In this document: positions 1 to 7,276 of the stretch, one piece after another
Numbering within the stretch: position 1 is the stretch's first letter
How the letters are laid out: each line of letters opens with the position of its first letter
From: Bradyrhizobium sp. CB1015
GTDB lineage: Bacteria; Pseudomonadota; Alphaproteobacteria; Rhizobiales; Xanthobacteraceae
Assembly (NCBI RefSeq): GCF_025200925.1
Contig: NZ_CP104174.1
Coordinates: 620,001 to 684,000, forward strand
Reading direction: 5' to 3'
Length of the DNA stretch: 64,000 nt
Notes under the pieces: model-generated
What the model saw: the letters and a program-made list of their open reading frames with translations, nothing else
Told to the model about the DNA's origin: nothing
Database searches by the model: none
Program-made: the position numbers and the translations under genes

Positions 1-837
1 GCATGTGCGAAGCCGCTTCATCTCACTCACGTAGGTGTCGGGGCCGACCAGCGCCGAGAGATTGCCGCTCGAATTCAGCGTCGCCTTTACAAACAAGCGG
101 GCGGGCTCGTCCGAACAATCGGAGATGCAGGATCTATAGAACGCCGCGAGCGCACTATAGTCCGCCAGTTTCCAAAGATCAGCAGCTGCGACCTGGATGG
201 TTGCGCTGTGACGCGGCAGCCGGTGATCCGTGGAGGCCAGCGCAAGATAATCGCTCTTGTTGGCGCAGACGGCTGCCAGATCAGCCAGATCGGCGGCGTC
301 AGCTTCGAAATCGTCGATTGGCATGCCATGCAGGCGCAGCAGTTGAGCGAGCTGCGCCAACAGCATCGCGTAGGTTGGCGAGATTTGGTTCAGCATAAAG
401 CCAGCCACCGGCCGCAAAGCCTGAACCTGTTCGGAGAACCCGCGGCAGGCAAAGACCCGTAGGTTATCGATGTTGCAACCAACATAGAGCGGTTCAAGCA
501 AGGGCTGCAGCGAGAACAAGCCGGTCCGATCTCGGATGTGATCGAACAGCAAGCGCTGTGCACCGACGTGTTGTCGGTAGGTCTCAACATGGCGATCATT
601 GAGGGCGAAGAAGATCGAACGTGCTTGCCAGAGGCTGGTGTAGGTGAGAAAGCGGTCCTGACAGCGATAGATGAAAGTTCGCTCGGCTTCACCGAGATCA
701 AGGATCAGGCCGCCCGCAACGATGGCAAGGCGAGCATCGACTTTCGCGCTGGAGTCGAACGTGAACATCGGCCGAATCGGTGGCCGCGACGTGGGTCCGG
801 GACGCGACCAGGAGATGCCAAACTGTTCCTTGTTCAT
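1..837 (-). CDS. N-terminal part of a possible ATP-grasp ligase, runs off the left edge
   Basis: The minus strand is open from an ATG at 837 to base 1, giving 279 codons without a stop, so only the N-terminal part is present. The last visible residues contain FVKATLNSSGNLSALV, which resembles the lysine-containing ATP-binding strand of ATP-grasp enzymes (pattern VK-x-S-x-x-S-x-G-N). The first ~230 residues match nothing I recognise and could be a pre-ATP-grasp domain of peptide-ligase type. Its ATG overlaps the stop of the upstream methyltransferase gene as ATGA, so the two are probably translationally coupled, in the same operon as the LeuRS-like and CysRS genes. A role in attaching an amino acid or acid to the cluster product is inference. 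The ATP-grasp call is tentative until the rest of the gene is seen. Confidence 0.5.
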   Translation of the reverse strand, partial: MNKEQFGISWSRPGPTSRPPIRPMFTFDSSAKVDARLAIVAGGLILDLGEAERTFIYRCQDRFLTYTSLWQARSIFFALNDRHVETYRQHVGAQRLLFDHIRDRTGLFSLQPLLEPLYVGCNIDNLRVFACRGFSEQVQALRPVAGFMLNQISPTYAMLLAQLAQLLRLHGMPIDDFEADAADLADLAAVCANKSDYLALASTDHRLPRHSATIQVAAADLWKLADYSALAAFYRSCISDCSDEPARLFVKATLNSSGNLSALVGPDTYVSEMKRLRTC

Positions 838-1811
838 GTCGAAGTCGCATCCACGTCGATGTCGGCGGCCACAGGCCAGGGACTCTCTGCTCGCCGACTC
901 GAGAGGCGGGCGATACCGACTCCTTCGGTCGTGCGATATTCGACAAAGGGAGCGAAATGATCCGATACGGTCCGGCAAAAGCGACCAAGCTCATCGCGGT
1001 TACGGGCGATCAAATCGGCGAACGCCGGATCCCCGGTTTTGTCGGTGAAAAGGATGTTGTGACAGACGAGCAGCGCGTCGCGCTGCAGTCGTGGCAGGCA
1101 TGCCTGCGTCAGGGAGTGGTACACACGCTTGCCACGCTGGTCGGGATCGGGATGGGTGCGGGGATTCTCGGCATCGAGCACGCAGAGATCGAACAGGTCC
1201 GACGTGGACTGCAGAAAGTCTTCGCCGCGCGCTTCGACGACGCGGACCGCTTCGGCAAAGCCGCTGCGCGTGAGGTTGTGTCGCGTGACCGCGCAGCATT
1301 GAGGATTGGGATCGATTAACGTCACCAGGCCGCCGCGGACAGCGATGGCCGGAATGGCCCAGTGAGCCCAATATCCGTAATACGAGCCCAGGAAGATCGC
1401 GTTGCGCGGTGCAGTGACGCTGGCGATCATCGCCAGCAGGAGGCCTTCCTCGGGATAGATATAGGTCTTAAAGGCCCCGTGATCGAACTGTGTGATGATT
1501 TGCTCGGTCTGCGTCAGCAGATTCTCGTCGTAACGGGTGATTTCGATCAGGCCTCTGCGCTGAAGGTCAGCGAGTATGGCGACCGCGCAGGCGCGCGGGT
1601 GGCGAGGAAATCGCTTGACGAAAGGAAGGTCGTTACGGGGAACGCCGGCCGCCAGCAGGGCGTCGGCCTGAGATTGGACTAGGCGAAGGAAGTCGATGCG
1701 TTCACCCGTTCCGGCGGAGAACGAACGATAGCCAGCCAGACGTTGAAGCGCCGTCTGCGCGGCGGCGAAAACCGTACCGGTCAGTGCCGGCGCCTCGGGC
1801 ATGCTCGACAT
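834..1811 (-). CDS. SAM-dependent O-methyltransferase-like protein
   Basis: About 325 residues. Around residue 130 there is IFLGSYYGYWAHWA, which fits motif I of caffeoyl-CoA-type O-methyltransferases (L-x-G-T-x-x-G-Y-S-A) with changes. It is followed by LVTLIDPNP (acidic end of strand 2) and FDLCVLDAENP (motif IV-like). The protein is predicted cytosolic and probably methylates the cluster product or a precursor. I chose ATG 1811, which overlaps the stop of the upstream LeuRS-like gene as TGATG. A second ATG lies at 1802. The open frame extends further upstream to 1973, but that part lies inside the LeuRS-like gene. Its own stop overlaps the next gene's start (ATGA). The unusual motif I leaves room for a non-catalytic or differently acting member. 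The substrate cannot be read from sequence. Confidence 0.68.
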   Translation of the reverse strand: MSSMPEAPALTGTVFAAAQTALQRLAGYRSFSAGTGERIDFLRLVQSQADALLAAGVPRNDLPFVKRFPRHPRACAVAILADLQRRGLIEITRYDENLLTQTEQIITQFDHGAFKTYIYPEEGLLLAMIASVTAPRNAIFLGSYYGYWAHWAIPAIAVRGGLVTLIDPNPQCCAVTRHNLTRSGFAEAVRVVEARGEDFLQSTSDLFDLCVLDAENPRTHPDPDQRGKRVYHSLTQACLPRLQRDALLVCHNILFTDKTGDPAFADLIARNRDELGRFCRTVSDHFAPFVEYRTTEGVGIARLSSRRAESPWPVAADIDVDATST

Positions 1812-3982
1812 CAATGGGCTCGCTGTTGCACGGGAGGCCTCTGCATTTGGTCTGGGCTCGCAGGCCAAGGCGCTGCGGCGATCAAGCCATCGCCGCCGGC
1901 CTGCTCCCACAATTGCTCCCCTACATGAGGCGCCAGCGGTGCGGAAAGGAGGAGGAGTGTCCGCGCCGCACACGCCAGTGCGATCTCGTCGTCCTTGCCT
2001 TGCGGCTCGGCCAATCTGCTGATCTGATCCAGCAGCGTCACAAGTTCCTGAAATACCAGATGGAATGCGCAGCGCTCGAACATTCCGGTCACCTTACGCT
2101 GGGCTGCAGCGACCTTCTTCCTCAGAGCTGCCTGCCGGCCGGTCGTAATCGGAGACTCCGACGGCAGTTCCCGGAAACCAAGGGGAAGACGATCGAAGAG
2201 ACGCTCGAGGTTTCTGATGAAGCGCAACGCCCTGATAAGAAGATCGTCGTTCCAATTGATATCCTGATCGGGAGCGGCGCTTGACAGCACCGCCAGTCGG
2301 AGGACGTCTGCGCCGTGTCTGTCGACTAGCTCTTCCAGGTCGACCGCATTGGCGGCGCTCTTGCTCATCTTGCGCCCGCCTTGCTTGACCATGCCGATCG
2401 TGATCAGCCGCTTGACCGGGAAGCGCTCATCGACAATGCTCAGTCTCGTCATCGCTTCCGCCATGGTTCGCAGATGGAAGAAGCAGGTCCGGATCTGGTC
2501 GGCGCCGCCGATCATGACGTCGACCGGCATCCACTTCGACGCCGTCTCGGCATCGAATGGTGACGTGACCTCGGGGGCGTTGCAGATCAAATAGAACCAC
2601 CACGGACTGGCATAGGTCTCGATCGTGTCCGTGTCCCGTCTGGCGGCGGCGCCACAATGCGGGCACTCGGTTTCGATGAAGGATCGCGTGATGGCCAGCG
2701 GATTATCATCGCGGCCGACCTCGATGTCTCGCGGCAGCAGCACAGGCAGCTGGTTTTCGGGGACCGGCACGGGGCCGCATGTTTCGCAATGAATGATCGG
2801 GACCGGGGTGCCCCAGTAGCGTGGTCGGGCGATATCCCAGTCGCGCAGGCGGTAGCGAGTGGCGAATGCTGCCGCACCGGTTGCCATCAGCCTTCGCGTG
2901 ATGTCCTCCCGGTCTCCGGCTGCTGCGGCCTCTGCGGGCAAGTGCCAGCCGTGGCCGCGGACCTGCCGCCAAATTTCGCGGTCCGAGCTGTCGCCCAGCG
3001 GACAGCCGAGCACGACATCGTGCTCGACGATCCGCTCGTCCCGGATCTGAAAGACGGGGATCGCGCGTCCCGTTAGCGGTTCTATCGCCTCGATACCGAG
3101 ATCGACGTGGCGGCCTGCCGGGACCGTCGATGCGAGCGGGTTGAGCCGGCCAACAGCCAAGAATGCGGCAGTCGGCAATGTTTCCGGAGCGGAGGTGAAG
3201 ACGGTGAGCTCGTCATCCCGATCGCGCAGTCGCAACTTGACCTCGAGACCGTCTCGCCGGCCGATCCAGTCTCGGTGGATGCTCGTGACCGTCTTGGGCC
3301 AGCCGGGAGGATCCTCGCCATCGAGCAGTGACACGGCGAAGTCGATCTCGCGCACATACCAGCGGTCCATCTCGAGAATGCTGACTTCGGACGCGCAGCG
3401 CCAGCATCGTCCGTTCTCCACGAGGTTTTCGGCAAGCGTGCTCCTGCATTTCGGGCACCAGTTGACGAGCCCCTTGCGTCGATAGATGTGTCCGCTGCCA
3501 AGCAGCTTAAGAAACATCCATTGCACCCACCTGTAATAGCGGGGTTCATGGTCGGACAGAATCCGTCGGCGGTCGTGGCTTAACCCGAGCCGCGAAAACA
3601 CCCGCAGCATCTTGTCGATATTGCGCTGGACGAGCAGGGCGGGGTGGCTGCCGCTGTCGCGTGCTGCGTTCTCATTGGGCAGGCCGAACGCATCGAAGCC
3701 TGTTGTGTACAACACATTGTGCCCGGTCATCCGACGAAAGCGCGCGATGACGTCGCCGATCGTGTAGTTCCGCAGATGACCCAAGTGCAGCGAGCCGCTG
3801 GCAAACGGAGGCAATTCGACGATGAACCATTTTGGTCGGCCAGGCAGTGGATCGGCCTCGAAGATGCCGGCGGCCCGCCATTTTGCCTGGGCCCCTCGTT
3901 CGGCGGCTGTGTGATCTCGTCTCGCGTCACCCAGCCGTGACTGCATCGCGCGACCCCGCCCAACAGCGTGACCCAAACCCAT
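1811..3982 (-). CDS. LeuRS-like class I aminoacyl-tRNA synthetase, shortened
   Basis: The 723-residue protein follows bacterial LeuRS. It has a KPKW-like N-terminus (here RPKWFIVE), a HIGH-type motif LHLGHLRNYT, DAFGLPNENAA, zinc-knuckle-like WCPKC and CWRC pairs, RDWDIARPRYWGTPVP and a clear GRKMSKS loop. Housekeeping LeuRS is about 860 residues. Two parts look reduced here. The CP1 editing region reads TSAPET where TTRPDT is expected and is short. The chain ends just after the anticodon-binding helices, without the C-terminal domain that contacts tRNA-Leu. It lies between CysRS (140 bp upstream) and a methyltransferase in a leftward operon of a biosynthetic cluster. It could be a drug-insensitive LeuRS copy or an aminoacyl-adenylate maker for tailoring. 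The start could instead be ATG 3946. Neither start has a strong ribosome site. Confidence 0.85.
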   Translation of the reverse strand: MGLGHAVGRGRAMQSRLGDARRDHTAAERGAQAKWRAAGIFEADPLPGRPKWFIVELPPFASGSLHLGHLRNYTIGDVIARFRRMTGHNVLYTTGFDAFGLPNENAARDSGSHPALLVQRNIDKMLRVFSRLGLSHDRRRILSDHEPRYYRWVQWMFLKLLGSGHIYRRKGLVNWCPKCRSTLAENLVENGRCWRCASEVSILEMDRWYVREIDFAVSLLDGEDPPGWPKTVTSIHRDWIGRRDGLEVKLRLRDRDDELTVFTSAPETLPTAAFLAVGRLNPLASTVPAGRHVDLGIEAIEPLTGRAIPVFQIRDERIVEHDVVLGCPLGDSSDREIWRQVRGHGWHLPAEAAAAGDREDITRRLMATGAAAFATRYRLRDWDIARPRYWGTPVPIIHCETCGPVPVPENQLPVLLPRDIEVGRDDNPLAITRSFIETECPHCGAAARRDTDTIETYASPWWFYLICNAPEVTSPFDAETASKWMPVDVMIGGADQIRTCFFHLRTMAEAMTRLSIVDERFPVKRLITIGMVKQGGRKMSKSAANAVDLEELVDRHGADVLRLAVLSSAAPDQDINWNDDLLIRALRFIRNLERLFDRLPLGFRELPSESPITTGRQAALRKKVAAAQRKVTGMFERCAFHLVFQELVTLLDQISRLAEPQGKDDEIALACAARTLLLLSAPLAPHVGEQLWEQAGGDGLIAAAPWPASPDQMQRPPVQQRAH

Positions 3983-4122
3983 CTTTAAAGATTGGTCTAC
4001 GGTTGTAGCAAATATGAAAATCAGTTACAAGTGGTTATCATGTTGAGTTGTGATAGCTGTCTGGCACGCCGCTGTAATTGTATTAGGCAATAATGGCGAT
4101 AAATGGCGGAGACGGAGAGCTT

Positions 4123-5592
4123 CTATTGCGGCGGCTCGATGCGCCACTCCCAAATGAGTGGGTCTCCGTCCATAAGGACCACACCCGAATTCTCCAAGTC
4201 TGCGCGAATACGATCCGCTTCCGCAAAGTTTTTCTCCGCCCGCGCCTTCCGTCGTGCCTCTACGCGGGCTTCAACATCGGATTTCGCCAACCCGGCATCG
4301 GCCGGTCGAACTCGTAAGTCTTTGCGGGACAGTTCGCCAAGGCGGAGACCCAGTGCTTCGTCCATCTTGCGTACAATCCGCAACCGCGCGGGCGCCGGAA
4401 TCTTTTTGTCTTCAAGCGCCTGTTCCAGAACTGGGATGGCGCGGGGAGTCATCAGATCGTCAGCGATCTCCAGGGTGAATTGCTTGAGTAGGTCATTCTC
4501 GCGAGCGGTTGGCGTGGGGGGCGTTGTGGCTTGCGCGGCTCCCCGGAGTCCTTCGATCGTCTTCACGAGCCGCTTCAGTCGCGCAAGCGCCGCGTCCAGG
4601 TTTGGGAACGAAAATTCCAGCGGGCTGCGGTAGTGGGCTTGCAGACACATGAGCCGGAACGCGGCCGGATGATAGCCGCGCCCCAGGAGATCTTCCAGCA
4701 GCAGGGCACCCCCTGTGGACTTCGAGAGCTTTCCGCTGCGGTCGACTAGGAAGTTGTTGTGCATCCACACCGTCGCACCGGAATCCCTGGTTCCAGTATA
4801 GGCCTGATTCTGCGCAATTTCGTTTGGGTGGTGGATCTCGCGGTGATCGATTCCCCCCGTGTGAATGTCAAAATGTTCGCCAAGGTATTTCATGCTCATG
4901 ACAGAGCATTCGAGATGCCAGCCAGGCGCGCCAGGCCCCCAGGGGCTGCTCCATTCCATCTGGCGTTTCTCGTTGGGTTTCGAACGGCGCCAAATTGCGA
5001 AATCGCCGGGATGACGTTTCCCCGCGACTTCCTCGATTCTCCCCTCGCCATGGCGCTTTTCCGAGCCCGCAAGGCGTCCGTAGTTCGGAACGGTCGACGT
5101 ATCAAAGTAAAGCCCGCTTTCCAGCAAGTAGCAATGTCCGGGAGCGATCTTCTCGGCGAACGCGATCATGTCCGTCACGTGTTGCGAGGCCAACGACCAG
5201 CGGGTCGGAGGCATGATGTTCAAGCGCCCCAGGTCGCGCCAGAAGGCCTCGGTGTAGAACCGCGCGATTTCATAGGCGGAACGCCCCTCCTTCGCGGACG
5301 CTTTCTCAAGCTTGTCTTCGCCGGTGTCAGCGTCGGATGTGAGATGGCCTACGTCGGTAATATTGATGATATGCGTGACCTCAAGACCCGCAAATTTCAA
5401 GGCGCGGCTAAGCGTATCGGTGAAAATGTAGGCGCGCATATTGCCAATATGCTGGAAGCTGTAAACGGTCGGACCACAGCTGTAGACCCGCGCTGTTCCT
5501 GGATGAAGCGGCCGAAATGTTTCGACCGTTCTCGTCATGCTATTGAAAAGTCGGAGCCTGGGGATCGTCCCTTCGGGCGGAGCAATCGTCAT
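4123..5592 (-). CDS. cysS: Cysteinyl-tRNA synthetase
   Basis: The 489-residue protein has all CysRS landmarks: VYSCGPTVY near residue 38 (zinc Cys), the HIGH-type FQHIGNMRAY, WHLECS (zinc Cys), DIHTGGIDHREIHHPNEIAQ (zinc His and Glu), and KLSKSTGG. The C-terminal region with EARVEARRKARAEKNFAEAD is the usual tRNA-contacting tail. Length is normal for CysRS and longer than the related ligase MshC, so it should charge tRNA-Cys. An AAGGAAG ribosome site lies about 6 bases before ATG 5592. It is the first gene of the leftward operon, divergent from an NRPS operon predicted to use cysteine. It may be a second, resistant copy or a means of balancing cysteine use. Whether the genome has another cysS cannot be seen here. 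Confidence 0.93.
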   Translation of the reverse strand: MTIAPPEGTIPRLRLFNSMTRTVETFRPLHPGTARVYSCGPTVYSFQHIGNMRAYIFTDTLSRALKFAGLEVTHIINITDVGHLTSDADTGEDKLEKASAKEGRSAYEIARFYTEAFWRDLGRLNIMPPTRWSLASQHVTDMIAFAEKIAPGHCYLLESGLYFDTSTVPNYGRLAGSEKRHGEGRIEEVAGKRHPGDFAIWRRSKPNEKRQMEWSSPWGPGAPGWHLECSVMSMKYLGEHFDIHTGGIDHREIHHPNEIAQNQAYTGTRDSGATVWMHNNFLVDRSGKLSKSTGGALLLEDLLGRGYHPAAFRLMCLQAHYRSPLEFSFPNLDAALARLKRLVKTIEGLRGAAQATTPPTPTARENDLLKQFTLEIADDLMTPRAIPVLEQALEDKKIPAPARLRIVRKMDEALGLRLGELSRKDLRVRPADAGLAKSDVEARVEARRKARAEKNFAEADRIRADLENSGVVLMDGDPLIWEWRIEPPQ

Positions 5593-5789
5593 CCAATGCT
5601 TCCTTTACATGACATCAGTTCACTATCGAAAAATCAGGGTCCAAGAAACCGCAACATTTTCACGATGAATAATCCCATCATTCAGGCACATAAATGCTGT
5701 CCAATCGATTGTGCTCGCGCAATGCATGTTGACGCGCAGAATAGAGCGTCTCCATCAATGGTCGCGGTCATGGATGCCACAATTAAAAG

Positions 5790-5820
5790 TTGACACCGGA
5801 GCGTTCAATGTTACTGTAAT
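5790..5820 (+). promoter_or_regulatory. Candidate sigma-70-type promoter of the NRPS operon
   Basis: TTGACA at 5790-5795 is followed by TGTAAT at 5815-5820 (19-base spacing) or TACTGT at 5812-5817 (16-base spacing). The ribosome site GGAGG and GTG start of the first rightward gene lie about 30-45 bases downstream. This 270-bp divergent gap is visibly more AT-rich than the flanking genes and should also hold the leftward promoter for cysS, which I could not pin down. Spacing is not ideal. Confidence 0.4.
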
Positions 5821-5863
5821 TTTCCACCCAGGTCCCAATGCAAGTTCTCGGGGAGGATTACAC

Positions 5864-6256
5864 GTGACCAAACTCAGCGGAGCATCACTGCAGCAAGTTG
5901 AAAAGCACGCGAAGGCCTCGATAGAGCGGTCGACTAACGCGCTTCTTGCTCACAGTCGGCAAGATATCGAGAAAGAATTCTCCGCCGCATTTACAGCGGC
6001 TGGAGGAGACTGGAAGTTCGCCCATCGCGACGACATGATTAAGCGCATCGGCGGCGGTCACGTCAAATATGACTACATAAAGACCGACGTGGAGAGCGTC
6101 GAGGCTCCGAACGACCATGTCGCCATCGTCTCCGGGACACGCTCGGTGAAGGCTGTCGTCGACGGCAAGGATTTTGCCAGTACTTTTCCGTTCAAGGCAG
6201 TCCATGCCCTCGAAGACGGGCAGTGGCGCGTTTTGCTGTGGGCGGTGAACTGCTGA
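5864..6256 (+). CDS. Small NTF2/SnoaL-like protein
   Basis: The open frame reaches back to 5711, but the likely start is GTG 5864, because GGAGG at 5852-5856 sits 7 bases before it and nothing comparable precedes the earlier ATG codons. This gives about 130 residues: an N-terminal helix (QQVEKHAKASIERSTNALLA), then alternating strands ending QWRVLLWAVNC. The pattern (helix, then sheet with D-HVAIVSGTRSVKA and FPFKAVHALEDGQWR) resembles the NTF2-like fold of DUF4440 and SnoaL proteins. It has no signal peptide. It is the first gene of the rightward biosynthetic operon, so it could be a small cyclase, isomerase or binding protein for the product. That function is inference from position only. 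Confidence 0.6.
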   Translation: MTKLSGASLQQVEKHAKASIERSTNALLAHSRQDIEKEFSAAFTAAGGDWKFAHRDDMIKRIGGGHVKYDYIKTDVESVEAPNDHVAIVSGTRSVKAVVDGKDFASTFPFKAVHALEDGQWRVLLWAVNC

Positions 6257-6346
6257 GCGCTTTCAACGCACCTTTTTCTTGTTCAAATTTGTTGGCGCAA
6301 AGCGGCGGACTTCCTAAGGAGCGGTCGCAGAGCCCATAGTCCAATT

Positions 6347-6355
6347 GGGGGGGGG
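6347..6355. repeat. Run of nine G between the first two genes of the rightward operon
   Basis: Nine consecutive G residues lie in the 200-bp gap between the NTF2-like gene and the thioesterase gene. The gap shows no other gene. Runs of this length are prone to slippage and could alter a promoter or leader length. They are equally a common source of assembly error. Confidence 0.7.
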
Positions 6356-6457
6356 CGGAGGGATGGTACCGCCTCCTTCGGTCGCATATGAGCAAAGCTA
6401 TACCGAGATACAAAGCGCTCTGAGATCGAGTCGTCGTAAGCAAGGGGTACCGGCGAG

Positions 6458-7276
6458 GTGCCCTCTACGAAGTCCAGTGATGTGATGAGCGGACATCCGT
6501 TCTGCCGTTTTGGGAGATCGAGGGGTGCAAGGCTAACGCTGCTATGCTTTGCCCACGCCGGTGGCGGCTGCGCGAGATTTCGTCGTTGGCCGGCGGCTTT
6601 CGACGGGCGCGTGGAGGTGCTTGCGGCAAACCTTCGCGGGCGAGAAAGTCGCTTTGTTGAAGAGCCTTGGGATGATCTTCACCGAATTGCGGCTGACGTG
6701 GTCGGTCATCTGGTAGAGGAGCTCAAATTGCCGGTCGCGCTAGCCGGCATCAGCTTCGGCGGTCTGCTCGCGTTCGAGGTGGCCGGCCTACTGCGTGAGC
6801 ATGGTTGCCCGCCGCGGGCGCTCTTTGTTGCGAGCCAGCCTGCACCGCGTGCGCCCGGTCCGCGGCCCCAGTGGCATGCACTCGATGACGCGGCTCTTGC
6901 CGACAGACTAGTTGAGATAGGTGGATTGCAGCCGTGCGATGCCGCGAGCCAGGAATTCCGCGACGTTTTCTTGAGGACCATTCGAGCCGATTTGCGAGCA
7001 GCAGAGGTCTATCAGCCTCCCACACGCGATCCGCTGTCCTGCCCGCTTTTCGTCTATCACGGTCTCAAAGATCCGGCTGTTACCGCGGCAGACGTTGAAT
7101 ATTGGTGCGCGGAGACGTTGAACACGGTCACCATGCGCAGTCTCGATGCTGGGCATTTCCTCCTGACCGAGACGAATGATCTGTGGCTGGCCTCGTTGTG
7201 GGAAGACCTGGCTTCAATCGCCTCCTCGATGCCCACTAGTCCGATGGAGGCGAACAGCCGTGCCCTCTGTCCTTGA
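6458..7276 (+). CDS. Type II thioesterase (alpha/beta hydrolase)
   Basis: About 272 residues. LLCFAHAGGG near residue 29 and LAGISFGGLLAFEVA near residue 100 (GxSxG nucleophile elbow) are typical of GrsT/RifR-type external thioesterases. The acid is likely in VYHGLKDPAV, and the catalytic His is in DAGHFLL near residue 237. Such enzymes remove misprimed or stalled acyl groups from carrier proteins. Because none of the three synthetases ends in a thioesterase domain, this one might also help release the product (inference). The start is uncertain: GTG 6458, or ATG 6485 nine codons later. Neither has a strong ribosome site. It overlaps the next gene by 17 bases. Confidence 0.88.
   Translation: MPSTKSSDVMSGHPFCRFGRSRGARLTLLCFAHAGGGCARFRRWPAAFDGRVEVLAANLRGRESRFVEEPWDDLHRIAADVVGHLVEELKLPVALAGISFGGLLAFEVAGLLREHGCPPRALFVASQPAPRAPGPRPQWHALDDAALADRLVEIGGLQPCDAASQEFRDVFLRTIRADLRAAEVYQPPTRDPLSCPLFVYHGLKDPAVTAADVEYWCAETLNTVTMRSLDAGHFLLTETNDLWLASLWEDLASIASSMPTSPMEANSRALCP
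7246..7262 (+). promoter_or_regulatory. Ribosome site that fixes the megasynthase start at GTG 7260
   Basis: GGAGG at 7246-7250 is 9 bases before an in-frame GTG at 7260. The open frame starts earlier at ATG 7176, but that stretch lies inside the thioesterase gene and encodes an unlikely Trp/Cys/Arg-rich leader. The KS domain begins about 14 residues after the GTG. Confidence 0.75.

Noticed and set aside
4759..5793. 344-codon open frame on the plus strand
   Set aside because: Antisense to CysRS, whose zinc ligands and KLSKS loop are unambiguous.
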